From NCBI GenBank assembly GCA_003215535.1, contig QCKG01000002.1, positions 1 through 64,000 on the forward strand: DNA of 64,000 nucleotides. The letters are read 5' to 3'. Made by a program: the position numbers and the translations under genes. Position 1 is the stretch's first letter. Every line of letters starts with the position of its first letter. Shown piece by piece: positions 30,696 through 39,258 of this stretch. The notes below the pieces were generated by a model that made no database searches, was not told where the DNA came from, and was given only the letters and a program-made list of their open reading frames with translations. The stretch is from Prochlorococcus sp. AG-409-L18 (GTDB taxonomy: Bacteria; Cyanobacteriota; Cyanobacteriia; PCC-6307; Cyanobiaceae).

Positions 30696-30911
30696 TTGGT
30701 TGCTTCTGTGGGATTTAAGCTCGTTTTAATGGCCATTACCTGGCTGCTTGCTCTAATTTTTAGTATGGGTTTGCGTATTTGGGGTGTACAGCACCCAGAA
30801 CCCTTCTTAATTCGGCCGGTGTTGGTTATGGCTTTGCTTTTTCTGCCTTCGCTTTCTTTAGGTGCTTGGGTTTTATTGTTTGGCTTTAGACAGACTCAAT
30901 TGGAAAATTGA
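30696..30911 (+). CDS. Small two-helix membrane protein, conserved hypothetical
   Basis: Up to 71 residues with two clear hydrophobic helices (about 9-27 and 40-64) joined by a loop RIWGVQHPEPFLIRP, and a short polar C-terminus. Codon use and position between a divergent gene and a strong terminator support a real gene. The start is uncertain: TTG at 30696, or ATG at 30729 giving 60 residues (MAITWLLALIF). I do not recognise the family with certainty and assign no function. Confidence 0.6.
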   Translation: MVASVGFKLVLMAITWLLALIFSMGLRIWGVQHPEPFLIRPVLVMALLFLPSLSLGAWVLLFGFRQTQLEN

Positions 30912-30941
30912 AACAAGGTCTAGTTTTTTATGTGCTCATTA

Positions 30942-30977
30942 AAAAACCGACCTCTTATTTATGAGAGGTCGGTTTTT
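30942..30977. terminator. Strong bidirectional intrinsic terminator
   Basis: A perfect 14-base inverted repeat, AAAAACCGACCTCT at 30942-30955 and its complement at 30964-30977, with an 8-base loop. The GC core is CCGACCTCT, and the A/T ends give a U-run on both strands. It is the clearest rho-independent terminator in the window. It closes the small membrane protein gene on the plus strand, and any transcript coming leftwards through 31000-31721 on the minus strand. Confidence 0.9.
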
Positions 30978-31027
30978 AGAGGTGATTGTTGTGAAGCTTT
31001 TGATTGTTGGCGCCTGGGGCCAAGGTT

Positions 31028-31211
31028 TCAGGTGTTTGGCTTTTCTCCTATAAGGGCACCTATAACGATGCAAAGGAGTGTCGACTAAATTGACGCACCT
31101 ACGTAGTCGCTTTAGACGAATAGCCCACAATTAGGTGAAGACTGTTGGAGCAGGAGCCTGTATCAGATTGCTTCTATGAATTCTCAGGTGGCGTGTTGTC
31201 CAAGGACACCT
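31028..31211. repeat. GC-richer segment with six paired AGGTG/CACCT words
   Basis: AGGTG occurs at 31030-31034, 31133-31137 and 31186-31190, and CACCT at 31057-31061, 31096-31100 and 31207-31211. The words alternate so that three hairpins could close with the same 5-bp stem. The first and third units share a longer frame, TCAGGTG at the left and AAGG(G/A)CACCT at the right. The segment looks visibly richer in G and C than its surroundings. It may be a structured RNA or the decayed end of the phage-type gene to its right; I cannot decide which. Confidence 0.45.
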
Positions 31212-31721
31212 CCGAGTTCGATGTAAATACAATCGCGCTTTTTCCTGCATTATGCAATCAGCTTTTACACGCATTGCCGTGGTGAGGTATTTCGTGCAGA
31301 GTAGAAGTGGCGTGCTTTCATCAAGCGCTGATACCTTTGTTATTTCAGTCTCTTGGGGATTGTTTTTGCTTTCGCATTCCAGACAGCCTTTGTTGATGCG
31401 ATATGGAGATAGATGATCGTTTAGGCATTTTTTACCTCGAAAGAATTTCTTTTTTCCAAGCTCTCTAGCGTGCGCATCAGTTAAAGGTATATCTATCTAC
31501 TCTTGAGCTACGTACCCAATCAGTGTTGCTCGGGTCTGACTTGCCATCAATTCTTTTCTTGATTCATGAGAGAGGGAGTCACTAGGAACCTCCCTCTCAT
31601 TACCGCACGTGCAAAGACACCACCAGAAAGCATTTCCAGCTGCTGATCTTCGCTTTGAGTGTCTAACCACTGTTAGAGCTCCATATACTTCTCTTGTTAG
31701 GTCTTTAGGCGGTCGTGGCAT
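31131..31721 (-). pseudogene. Phage-type zinc-motif gene interrupted by an in-frame TAG
   Basis: Read leftwards from ATG at 31719-31721, one frame of 197 codons is open except for TAG at 31497-31499 (codon 75). Before the TAG is DLTREVYGALTVV, then WWCLCTCGNEREV, matching the DLTGxxFGxLTV...WxCxCDCG module common in phage HNH-associated proteins, but the usual final SCGC pair is missing. After the TAG, in the same frame, comes KKFFRGKKCLNDHLSPYR followed by INKGCLEC, which matches the FxxGKxCxxGH...CxEC module of phage proteins, with a Cx3H...Cx2C zinc pattern. No ATG, GTG or TTG occurs for over 60 codons after the TAG, so the second part has no start of its own. The C-terminal 60 residues are very basic. 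The simplest reading is a decaying mobile gene; readthrough is possible. The frame stays open a further 63 codons past TAA at 31131-31133, down to the terminator. Confidence 0.6.
31570..31598. other. Perfect hairpin inside the interrupted phage-type gene
   Basis: GAGAGGGAG at 31570-31578 and CTCCCTCTC at 31590-31598 form a 9-bp stem with an 11-base loop. It lies upstream of the in-frame TAG in the sense of the minus-strand gene, where the homologous module would be expected to lead into its final cysteine pair. No T-run follows, so it is not a typical terminator. Confidence 0.5.
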
Positions 31722-31994
31722 TCCTTAGATATCTGGTTGGGGTTGTTTTGGTTTCAAAGAGGAAACAAAGAAACTTGTTGCCAAATGGGATGTATGCCCA
31801 ATTAACTATGTTCTTCTTTGGGTTTGTCGAATAAGTCTCTTGGACTTTTTTAGATACCTCTTATATGTCTATGCTCACTTAAATTAGATTCCTTCCAAGC
31901 CAATCAGTCTTTTGCTGCTGGATTGTAGATTTTAAAATCGCTTTAAAAATCAAGCAATGACAGCCCCTAATCCTTGTTATATGGAGTTCATCTA

Positions 31995-33200
31995 ATGGAG
32001 TCAGCCAAAAAGGTTGTTCTTGCTTATTCGGGGGGGGTCGACACTAGTGTTTGTATCCCTTATCTCAAAGAGGAATGGGGTGTAGATGAGGTCATAGCAT
32101 TTGCTGCAGATCTTGGCCAAGGAGATGAATTAGAACCAATTCGTAAAAAGGCTATAGAGGCAGGGGCTAATGATTCTTTGGTTGATGACTTGATTCAGCC
32201 CTTTGTAAATGATTTTGCGTTTCCTGCAATTCGTGTAAACGCCCTGTATGAAGGGCGTTATCCCTTGTCAACTGCCTTGGCTAGACCTTTGATTGCGCGT
32301 CGTTTGGTTGAAGTAGCTAGGGAAGTTGGTGCTGATGCAGTGGCGCATGGTTGTACTGGAAAAGGCAACGATCAGGTTCGGTTTGATGTCGCGATTGCGG
32401 CTCTTGCTCCAGATCTGAAGGTTTTAACGCCAGCAAGAGAGTGGGGTATGAGTAGAGAGGAGACGATTGCTTACGGAGAGAGATTTGGTATCCCTGCTCC
32501 AGTAAGTAAGAAATCCCCTTATTCAATTGATTTGAATTTGCTAGGGAGAAGCATTGAGGCCGGTCTTTTAGAAGATCCGATGGTTGCTCCACCTGAAGAA
32601 GTTTTTGCTTGTACTGCTTCTATTGCAGAAGCTCCTGATGAAGCACAAGATATCGAAATCCGATTTGAATGCGGTAATCCTGTTGCAATTAATGGAGACA
32701 GATTAGACCCTGTGATGTTAATTAAGCAAGCAAATTTATTAGCTGGAAGGCATGGTTTTGGTAGAATTGATATGATTGAAAATAGGGTAGTAGGAATAAA
32801 GAGTCGTGAAATCTATGAAACTCCAGGCTTATTACTTTTAATACGTGCACATCAAGAGCTTGAGAGCCTGACTTTGTCAGCTGAAGTTCTTCGTACTAAG
32901 CTTCTATTAGAGCAAAAGTGGTCAGAATTGGTATATCAAGGACTTTGGTTTAGTCCTTTGAAAGATGCTTTAGATGGTTTTATGGATCGCACTCAGATTG
33001 ATGTGAATGGTGTAGTTCGGATAAGATTGCATAAGGGGAATGCAACCATAATAGGTCGAGGATCAAGTCAAAATAGTCTTTATATTTCTGATATGGCTAC
33101 CTATGGGAAAGATGATAATTTTGACCATATGGCTGCCAAGGGATTTATTTATGTTTGGGGTTTGCCCAGCCGACTTTGGTCGGCAGCGCGCCGAAGATGA
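31995..33200 (+). CDS. argG: Argininosuccinate synthase
   Basis: Joins citrulline and aspartate with ATP in arginine synthesis. ATG at 31995 gives 401 residues beginning [19 protein letters not shown], with the ATP-binding SGGVDTS loop near residue 12; a frame opening 21 bases earlier adds residues foreign to the family. Other signatures are [13 protein letters not shown] near 119 and [15 protein letters not shown] near 178. A GGAG lies 9 bases before the start. The upstream region 31722-31994 holds no gene; a small hairpin GTTTC-6-GAAAC at 31751-31766 is the only structure I see there. rpsF converges 44 bases downstream. Confidence 0.98.
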   Translation: MESAKKVVLAYSGGVDTSVCIPYLKEEWGVDEVIAFAADLGQGDELEPIRKKAIEAGANDSLVDDLIQPFVNDFAFPAIRVNALYEGRYPLSTALARPLIARRLVEVAREVGADAVAHGCTGKGNDQVRFDVAIAALAPDLKVLTPAREWGMSREETIAYGERFGIPAPVSKKSPYSIDLNLLGRSIEAGLLEDPMVAPPEEVFACTASIAEAPDEAQDIEIRFECGNPVAINGDRLDPVMLIKQANLLAGRHGFGRIDMIENRVVGIKSREIYETPGLLLLIRAHQELESLTLSAEVLRTKLLLEQKWSELVYQGLWFSPLKDALDGFMDRTQIDVNGVVRIRLHKGNATIIGRGSSQNSLYISDMATYGKDDNFDHMAAKGFIYVWGLPSRLWSAARRR

Positions 33201-33244
33201 TTAATTTAAGTTAGAACTATTCAATTTAATTATTTTAATAAACC

Positions 33245-33640
33245 TTAGGCTTTTTCCGTTTTTTCCGTTTTTTCCGTTTTTTCTTTTACTTCTTCTTTTT
33301 CAGGAGTAGCTTCGTTACTTTGTACTGCCCTTGGTGCAGGTAATGGGCCTTCTTGTTTAACAGTAAGGTATCTGATTACATCCTCACTAAGGCGCATTGC
33401 TTTTTCCAGTATGGCAACATGCTGCCCATCTCCATTGTGACTTAATTGCACATAGATTCCTTCCTTGTGTTTTGAAATGGGATAAGCGAGTCTTCTTTTA
33501 CCCCGCATTTGGTTGTCTAGGACTTCTGCGCCTGTTGCAACAAGCATTTCGCTGTATTTGGTGAGATGGCTCTCTACTTCCTCTTCCGGAATATCCGGAC
33601 GAAGGATGTACATGGTTTCGTAGTACGGCTTGTCAGTCAT
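33245..33640 (-). CDS. rpsF: 30S ribosomal protein S6
   Basis: An S6-type protein of the 30S platform that pairs with S18. The 131 residues begin [17 protein letters not shown] and contain [19 protein letters not shown] and the basic core of S6. The C-terminus extends about 35 residues beyond the E. coli core as a Glu/Lys-rich tail ending in tandem Glu-Lys-Thr triplets, encoded by a 9-base repeat. It lies 81 bases after the Tic20-like gene in the same direction; rpsR is not in the window. Confidence 0.96.
   Translation of the reverse strand: MTDKPYYETMYILRPDIPEEEVESHLTKYSEMLVATGAEVLDNQMRGKRRLAYPISKHKEGIYVQLSHNGDGQHVAILEKAMRLSEDVIRYLTVKQEGPLPAPRAVQSNEATPEKEEVKEKTEKTEKTEKA
33251..33283. repeat. 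Tandem 9-base repeat encoding Glu-Lys-Thr at the end of rpsF
   Basis: The unit CCGTTTTTT on the plus strand recurs three times almost exactly, and part of a fourth copy is present. On the coding strand it gives [12 protein letters not shown]. The unit length is a multiple of three, so copy-number change would lengthen or shorten the tail without a frameshift. Confidence 0.85.
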
Positions 33641-33721
33641 TAGTTTTTTCCGACAGGGACAATTGGCTCAGTAAAACGAGCGACGGAACTACCACAATAT
33701 CCTCTAATGGTTTCCTTCTGT

Positions 33722-34183
33722 CTAAAGTTGGATTCTGACGGCTTCGCTAATTCCTGGAAGATCAGGCTCTTTCCCTTGGATGCACTCGCTGATTGCAAAA
33801 ATCATTATCGTAAGGATTCCAACAAATGCTGTGCTGGATAGAGTTCTTGTAAAAAGACCTCCACCAATAGGCTGAAGCAGAATTTGGAAGGCATAGCTGA
33901 TTAGAACGACAGCAATATCAATTAGAAGTCCTTGCAAAGTGTTGAATCGTAGAAAATAAGGAACTTTTGGATTTCTGATAACAGCCAGGAATAATATTAA
34001 AAATAATATTAAGCTGCCAAAAGGAATTGCTTGTTGAAGAATCATTAGTGGTAATGCAGGAATAGCTAGCCATTGAAGGAAAGGAAATTGTTGAAATAGA
34101 TTTCTGCCAAATGGAATCGCATCACTCCAGGGCAACATATAGATAAAAAGACCAACTATCCTTTGCCAAAATGGGATGCTCAT
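33722..34183 (-). CDS. Tic20-family membrane protein
   Basis: A 153-residue protein with four hydrophobic helices, matching the Tic20 family whose plant member is part of the chloroplast protein import channel. The family segments PWSDAIPFGRNLF (about 19-31) and FLRFNTLQGLLIDI (about 77-90) are clear. The cyanobacterial role is unknown; a function in transport has been suggested only by homology. It sits between aroE (25 bases upstream) and rpsF, all read leftwards. Confidence 0.88.
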   Translation of the reverse strand: MSIPFWQRIVGLFIYMLPWSDAIPFGRNLFQQFPFLQWLAIPALPLMILQQAIPFGSLILFLILFLAVIRNPKVPYFLRFNTLQGLLIDIAVVLISYAFQILLQPIGGGLFTRTLSSTAFVGILTIMIFAISECIQGKEPDLPGISEAVRIQL

Positions 34184-34208
34184 TTCACTTGGCTTAGCTA
34201 AACCTAAT

Positions 34209-35120
34209 TCAAATTTTAAGGCAATTTTTTGCTTTTTCCCTCATGACATCTATAGGGATCTCATGTTTCCCTGTCCAGAGCCTTAAAGAAGCAGCACCTT
34301 GTTGAATTAGCATCTCTAAACCATCTATTGTTTTCATTCCTTGATTTCTTCCCCAGTTGAGCCAAGGAGTTGGCCTAGGGGTATAGATCAAGTCGTAGAG
34401 AAGTGTATTTGAGTGGAGATTGCTCCAAATCTCTTGACCTAATGGCATTGCTAATTCAGGAGAGGATCTTTTATCTCCACTTGACTGCATCCCTATTGGA
34501 GTTGTATTGACTACTAGATTTGTAGTTTTTAACCTTTCGATTAGAGCTAAATCCTCATCTTGTAATAACCCAGTTATGGATCTTTTTGAAGTGAGGAAGG
34601 AGTCTGAAAAAATCTCTAAATCTGTTAAGAACTGATTAATAGAGCTTTCTTTTCTCCCAACTATTGTGATTTTGGAGAGTTTTAACTTTTCTAACCCTGC
34701 AAATACAGCTCTAGCGCTGCCTCCGCATCCAATAATCACTGCTTCCTTGTCCTCCCAATCTGTTGTTTTTAGGGGCGCTAAGAATCCTTCAATATCAGTA
34801 TTTAACCCTTTCCATCCACCATTTTGATGAGGTATTAGGGTATTAACTGCTCCTATCCTTTTGGCTATTAGATTAACTTCTGCGCATAGTGGGACAATGC
34901 TATTTTTGTGAGGTATTGTGATATTTAGACCCTTACAATCGAAGTCTCGTAGTGTTTTTAGAGCTGGCTGTAAATTCTCTTTTTTACATGGCAAAGCTAC
35001 ATAGCACCAGTTTATGCCCATTTCCTGAAGGGCTGCGTTATGTATCGCAGGAGAAAGAGAATGATTTACTGGTTGGCCTAATAAGCCGACCAACTTGGTT
35101 TTGCCGTTAATCATTCCCAT
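34209..35120 (-). CDS. aroE: Shikimate dehydrogenase
   Basis: Reduces 3-dehydroshikimate to shikimate with NADPH in aromatic amino acid synthesis. The 303 residues show GLLGQPVNHSLSPAIHNAAL near residue 12 (shikimate-binding Ser pair), GLNITIPHKN near 65 with the catalytic lysine, GCGGSARAVFAGL near 131 for NADP binding, and NTTPIGM near 209. A second ATG 6 bases later could also start the protein. Tic20 and rpsF genes follow. It is divergent from dnaK across 123 bases. Confidence 0.96.
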   Translation of the reverse strand: MGMINGKTKLVGLLGQPVNHSLSPAIHNAALQEMGINWCYVALPCKKENLQPALKTLRDFDCKGLNITIPHKNSIVPLCAEVNLIAKRIGAVNTLIPHQNGGWKGLNTDIEGFLAPLKTTDWEDKEAVIIGCGGSARAVFAGLEKLKLSKITIVGRKESSINQFLTDLEIFSDSFLTSKRSITGLLQDEDLALIERLKTTNLVVNTTPIGMQSSGDKRSSPELAMPLGQEIWSNLHSNTLLYDLIYTPRPTPWLNWGRNQGMKTIDGLEMLIQQGAASLRLWTGKHEIPIDVMREKAKNCLKI

Positions 35121-35243
35121 GTTTTTTCTGTTATTTGACTAGCCTGCCTGGTCAGCTGTTCGGGAACCACACCTCGCCTCTAAGTGGTCTAACTACCGAG
35201 GATACCTTTATAAAAGAACGCCACATTTAGGAGTTGGTTACCC

Positions 35244-37151
35244 ATGGGGAAGGTTGTTGGAATTGACCTTGGAACTACAAACAGCTGTGTGGCAGTTATG
35301 GAGGGGGGTAAGCCCACCGTAATAGCTAATGCTGAAGGATTTAGAACAACACCTTCTGTGGTTGCTTACACCAAGAATCAGGATCAATTGGTTGGTCAGA
35401 TTGCCAAGCGACAGGCAGTGATGAATCCAGAAAATACCTTTTATTCTGCTAAGAGGTTTGTTGGTCGTCGCGTTGATGAAGTTAATGAAGAGTCTAAGGA
35501 AGTTAGTTATGGCGTTGAGAAATCAGGTGCGAATGTCAAATTGAAATGTCCGATTCTTGACAAGCAGTTTTCTCCAGAAGAGGTCAGTGCACAAGTCTTG
35601 CGGAAGCTTTCCGAGGATGCTGGTAAATATTTGGGTGAAAATGTCACGCAGGCTGTTATTACTGTTCCTGCTTATTTCAATGATTCTCAACGCCAAGCGA
35701 CAAAAGATGCGGGGAAGATTGCAGGTCTTGAGGTTCTCAGGATTATTAATGAGCCAACAGCTGCGGCACTTGCATACGGTTTAGATAAGAAGAGTAATGA
35801 GAGAATTCTTGTTTTTGATTTAGGAGGAGGGACGTTCGATGTTTCTGTTTTAGAAGTAGGAGATGGTGTTTTTGAAGTTTTATCTACTTCTGGTGATACA
35901 CATTTGGGAGGGGATGACTTTGATAAGGTAATTGTTGATCATTTGGCGGCAACTTTTAAGAGCAATGAAGGTATTGATTTGCGTCAAGATAAGCAAGCTT
36001 TGCAACGTTTGACTGAGGCAGCTGAAAAAGCAAAGATCGAACTGTCAAATGCTACTCAAAGTGAGATTAATCTACCTTTTATTACTGCGACACCTGAAGG
36101 ACCTAAGCATCTTGATTTAACTCTTACACGTGCAAAGTTTGAAGAACTTGCATCAAATTTGATCGATCGTTGCCGAGTTCCTGTTGAACAAGCTTTAAAA
36201 GATGCCAAGCTTTCTTCTGGGGAATTAGATGAAATTGTCATGGTAGGTGGCTCTACCAGAATGCCTTCCGTACAGGAATTAGTTAAACGCGTAACTGGTA
36301 AAGATCCAAATCAAACTGTTAATCCTGATGAAGTTGTTGCTGTAGGTGCGGCAATTCAGGGTGGTGTTCTTGCTGGCGAAGTTAAGGATATTCTTTTACT
36401 GGATGTCACACCTCTTTCTTTGGGTGTTGAGACGCTCGGTGGTGTTATGACGAAGATGATTTCTCGAAATACCACAGTCCCCACTAAAAAAGCGGAGACT
36501 TATTCAACTGCTGTTGATGGTCAAACAAATGTAGAAATACATGTTCTGCAGGGTGAGCGTGAAATGGCATCAGATAATAAAAGTCTTGGTACTTTCCGTC
36601 TTGATGGGATCCCACCAGCTCCTCGAGGAGTTCCTCAGATCGAAGTTACTTTTGATATTGATGCCAATGGCATCCTTAGCGTTACTGCCAAAGATAAAGG
36701 TAGTGGTAAAGAGCAGAGTATTTCTATAACTGGAGCATCAACTCTTTCAGATAATGAAGTAGAGAAGATGGTTAAAGATGCTGAGTCAAATGCTTCTGTC
36801 GATAAAGAGAAGCGCGAACGAATTGATGTTAAAAACCAAGCAGAAACCCTTGTTTATCAAACTGAAAAGCAGCTTGGTGAATTGGGTGATAAGGTTGATG
36901 CGGATGCAAAAGCAAAAGTTGAGGAAAAACGTATCAAATTAAAAGAAGCAACAGAGCAAGATGACTTTGAGACTATGAAAAAGTTACTTGAAGAGCTACA
37001 GCAGGAGCTCTATTCATTAGGTGCTTCTGTTTATCAGCAGCCAGCAGGTGCTGCTCCTAATACAGCTGGACAGGATTCTCCTGAATCCGGATCGAGTAAC
37101 GTGGATGGAGATGATGTTATTGATGCTGAATTTACAGAATCTAAGCAATAA
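35244..37151 (+). CDS. dnaK: Molecular chaperone DnaK (Hsp70)
   Basis: An ATP-dependent protein-folding chaperone. The 635-residue protein is full length: ATPase domain with [13 protein letters not shown] at residues 5-17, [12 protein letters not shown] near 193 and [11 protein letters not shown] near 334, then the linker [19 protein letters not shown], the substrate domain and a C-terminal lid ending [12 protein letters not shown]. By length and C-terminus it resembles the main heat-shock form of cyanobacteria (DnaK2). The upstream gap has no CIRCE operator; a weak inverted repeat TGACTAG-5-CTGGTCA lies at 35136-35154. SD AGGAG is near 35230. No grpE or dnaJ is adjacent. Confidence 0.98.
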   Translation: MGKVVGIDLGTTNSCVAVMEGGKPTVIANAEGFRTTPSVVAYTKNQDQLVGQIAKRQAVMNPENTFYSAKRFVGRRVDEVNEESKEVSYGVEKSGANVKLKCPILDKQFSPEEVSAQVLRKLSEDAGKYLGENVTQAVITVPAYFNDSQRQATKDAGKIAGLEVLRIINEPTAAALAYGLDKKSNERILVFDLGGGTFDVSVLEVGDGVFEVLSTSGDTHLGGDDFDKVIVDHLAATFKSNEGIDLRQDKQALQRLTEAAEKAKIELSNATQSEINLPFITATPEGPKHLDLTLTRAKFEELASNLIDRCRVPVEQALKDAKLSSGELDEIVMVGGSTRMPSVQELVKRVTGKDPNQTVNPDEVVAVGAAIQGGVLAGEVKDILLLDVTPLSLGVETLGGVMTKMISRNTTVPTKKAETYSTAVDGQTNVEIHVLQGEREMASDNKSLGTFRLDGIPPAPRGVPQIEVTFDIDANGILSVTAKDKGSGKEQSISITGASTLSDNEVEKMVKDAESNASVDKEKRERIDVKNQAETLVYQTEKQLGELGDKVDADAKAKVEEKRIKLKEATEQDDFETMKKLLEELQQELYSLGASVYQQPAGAAPNTAGQDSPESGSSNVDGDDVIDAEFTESKQ

Positions 37152-37208
37152 GTTCAATCCTTTTAGTAAAAAATATTTATTCAATTCAAATATTGATTTG
37201 GATAAGAT

Positions 37209-38294
37209 TTAATTTCCTTGTTCAATTTTTTGACCAACCCATTTTGCTGTAGCTGGTGCTAATAAAACTCCATTTCTGTAGTGGCCTGTTGCCAGAATCA
37301 GCCCTGGTTCGAGCTCTTCAAGTAAAGGTGCAGGCCTGCCAAGAGGCCTAGCTCTGAGACCATGCCATTTTCTCTTTATATTTGCATTTTTTATCCATTT
37401 TGGGGCTCCACCATTCATATTCTTCATTTCTTCAAAGCAAGCTTGACTGGGATAACTTCCTGGTTCCAAAGTTGCACCCATAAGCATTGAATTATTGCTT
37501 TTTGGAATTATATTAATACCATTATCTGACAGTACTGCAGGCCACTTAGGAAAATGGTTTATTGTTGTCTCAATTTCCAACTCTAGTGCTTGCCCAAGAA
37601 TTGCTTCCATTGGATAATGATGATCTAAAGGCTTTAACAATGCTTCGCTAGCTAAACCACAGCATATGATAATAAAGTCTTGATTAATGATACTTCCATG
37701 TTCCAAATAAATTGACCACCTATGCTTATTCGCCGTAAGATTTCTTCCTAAATAAGCAGCGGATTGATTGATTATTCCTACATTCAATCTTTTTAATTCT
37801 TTATATAGACATTCTAAAAGTTTGATCGGATTTATTCTGCCATCTTTGCTAGACACGAGTCCTCCAAACTTGATATTTCGCGAATATTCTTTTAGTGATT
37901 GTTTGGCTTCATTAGATAAAACTTTAAGGCCTAAATGTGATCGAGTCTCAATTAGCTTTTCCATGTAAATCCTTTCTTTTTCTGATCTCGCAAGTTGGAC
38001 TAATGGTGTATGTAGAGTTAATGAATTATCGTGACCACTTAGGGTTTGTATCCACTTGGGCCAGAGCTCCATGCTTTGTTCTCTTAGCCTCCAACCTCTA
38101 CCGCTCGTCTTGCTGAATAGACATCCCATGAGCACTCCAAGAGATGCTTGAGTCCCATTGAGTTGAGTTGATTGGGCTTTTTTTGAATTAATTCTTGGAT
38201 CAATGAGCTGAACTTGGTGACCAAGCTTTGCCAAATGCCAAGCAGTACTAGCTCCAATAACACCAGCACCGATAATGGAGATTTTTTGTGTCAG
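37209..38294 (-). CDS. FAD-dependent amine oxidoreductase (DAO/ThiO type), probable CTG start
   Basis: A D-amino-acid-oxidase-like flavoprotein; relatives include glycine oxidase ThiO of thiamine synthesis, which is a possible but unproved role. The dinucleotide motif SIIGAGVIGASTAWHLAKLG lies at the start, and the C-terminus has GHYRNGVLLAPATAKW with HGLRARPLGRPAPLLEELEP, both typical. The first conventional start (ATG at 38234) falls after the GxGxxG motif and would remove it. The frame stays open upstream with no ATG, GTG or TTG, and CTG at 38292-38294, 7 bases after AAAGG, gives MTQKISIIGAGV, a normal N-terminus of 361 residues. It is divergent from purU. Confidence 0.85.
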   Translation of the reverse strand: MTQKISIIGAGVIGASTAWHLAKLGHQVQLIDPRINSKKAQSTQLNGTQASLGVLMGCLFSKTSGRGWRLREQSMELWPKWIQTLSGHDNSLTLHTPLVQLARSEKERIYMEKLIETRSHLGLKVLSNEAKQSLKEYSRNIKFGGLVSSKDGRINPIKLLECLYKELKRLNVGIINQSAAYLGRNLTANKHRWSIYLEHGSIINQDFIIICCGLASEALLKPLDHHYPMEAILGQALELEIETTINHFPKWPAVLSDNGINIIPKSNNSMLMGATLEPGSYPSQACFEEMKNMNGGAPKWIKNANIKRKWHGLRARPLGRPAPLLEELEPGLILATGHYRNGVLLAPATAKWVGQKIEQGN

Positions 38295-38403
38295 TTGTGT
38301 ACCTTTCGAATTACAGGCTGTTTTACAGAAACATTCTCAATATCACTTATTACATCTTATTTGCACGACATAGCGACAGAATGGATTTTTCTTGTCAACT
38401 TGT

Positions 38404-39258
38404 GTGACTACCTCGACAGCTATCTTGCAGCTTATCTGTCCAGATCGGCCTGGACTGGTTAGTCAGTTGTCAGGATGGGTAGCAGACCATGGAGGAAATA
38501 TTCTGCATGCAGATCACCATACTGATGCTGGAGCAGGTCTTTTCCTGAGCAGAATTGAATGGGATCTGAAAGGTTTTAGATTAACAAGAGAGGCTATTCT
38601 CTTATCAGTTGACTCTTTGGCTAATAAATTAGGGGGAAAAGTTCAGGTTAGCTTTTCTGACCAACTATCAAGAGTGGCTATTTTTGCTAGTCAGCAAAGT
38701 CATTGCTTACTAGATCTTTTATGGCGTGCTGACAATGGGGAATTACCTATGAAAGTTCCATTAGTGGTTTCAAATCATATGGATTTAAAGTCTTTATGTG
38801 AAAACTTTGGAGTCGCATTTGAATTTGTTCCAATTGAATCTGATAGAAAAGAGGATGCAGAAATAATTATTTTGGATTTGTTAAAAAAATATCAAATTGA
38901 TTTAGTTGTTCTTGCAAAATATATGCAGATTTTAACTGGTAAGTTTCTTGAGGAGTTTTCTCAGGTAATTAATATACATCACTCATTTTTACCTGCTTTT
39001 AAAGGAGCACAGCCATATCATAGAGCATGGGAACGAGGAGTTAAATTAATCGGAGCAACTGCACATTATGTGACAGAGGATTTGGATGATGGTCCAATTA
39101 TTGAACAGCTTATAGCTAATGTTAGTCATCGTGATGAAGTCAATGATTTAATCCGAAAGGGACGTGATACTGAGCGGATTGCGCTAGCAAGAGCGGTTAG
39201 ATTGCATTTAAGATGTCAAGTCATGGTTTATAGCGGTAAGACCGCTATTTTTGCATGA
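38404..39258 (+). CDS. purU: Formyltetrahydrofolate deformylase
   Basis: Hydrolyses 10-formyl-tetrahydrofolate to formate and THF. An N-terminal ACT-like regulatory domain (AILQLICPDRPGLVSQLSGW to about residue 80) precedes a formyltransferase-fold catalytic domain with VVLAKYMQILTG near 180, NIHHSFLPAFKGAQPYH near 198 and GATAHYVTEDLDDGPIIEQ near 223, which keeps the Asn-His-Asp catalytic set. GTG at 38404 (284 residues) fits the family better than TTG at 38392. The downstream gene overlaps by ATGA. The formate produced can feed PurT, encoded about 10 kb away. Confidence 0.94.
   Translation: MTTSTAILQLICPDRPGLVSQLSGWVADHGGNILHADHHTDAGAGLFLSRIEWDLKGFRLTREAILLSVDSLANKLGGKVQVSFSDQLSRVAIFASQQSHCLLDLLWRADNGELPMKVPLVVSNHMDLKSLCENFGVAFEFVPIESDRKEDAEIIILDLLKKYQIDLVVLAKYMQILTGKFLEEFSQVINIHHSFLPAFKGAQPYHRAWERGVKLIGATAHYVTEDLDDGPIIEQLIANVSHRDEVNDLIRKGRDTERIALARAVRLHLRCQVMVYSGKTAIFA

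Noticed and set aside
30939-31130. A 63-residue basic minus-strand frame as a gene of its own
   Set aside because: It starts with TTG directly after a TAA, matches no family, and ends inside the terminator stem. It is better seen as the in-frame continuation of the interrupted gene or as chance.
31075-31135. A stretch (around gtagtcgctttagacgaatagc) that faintly resembles part of a tmRNA
   Set aside because: No tag-peptide reading frame, no tRNA-like ends and no T-loop motif could be found nearby, so a split ssrA gene is not supported.
35121-35243. CIRCE/HrcA operator upstream of dnaK
   Set aside because: The TTAGCACTC-N9-GAGTGCTAA pattern is absent; only a weak imperfect repeat at 35136-35154 is seen.
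37172-37194. Inverted repeat AATATTT/AAATATT between dnaK and the FAD oxidoreductase as a terminator
   Set aside because: The stem is made only of A and T and would be very unstable; it cannot be told from chance in this AT-rich gap.
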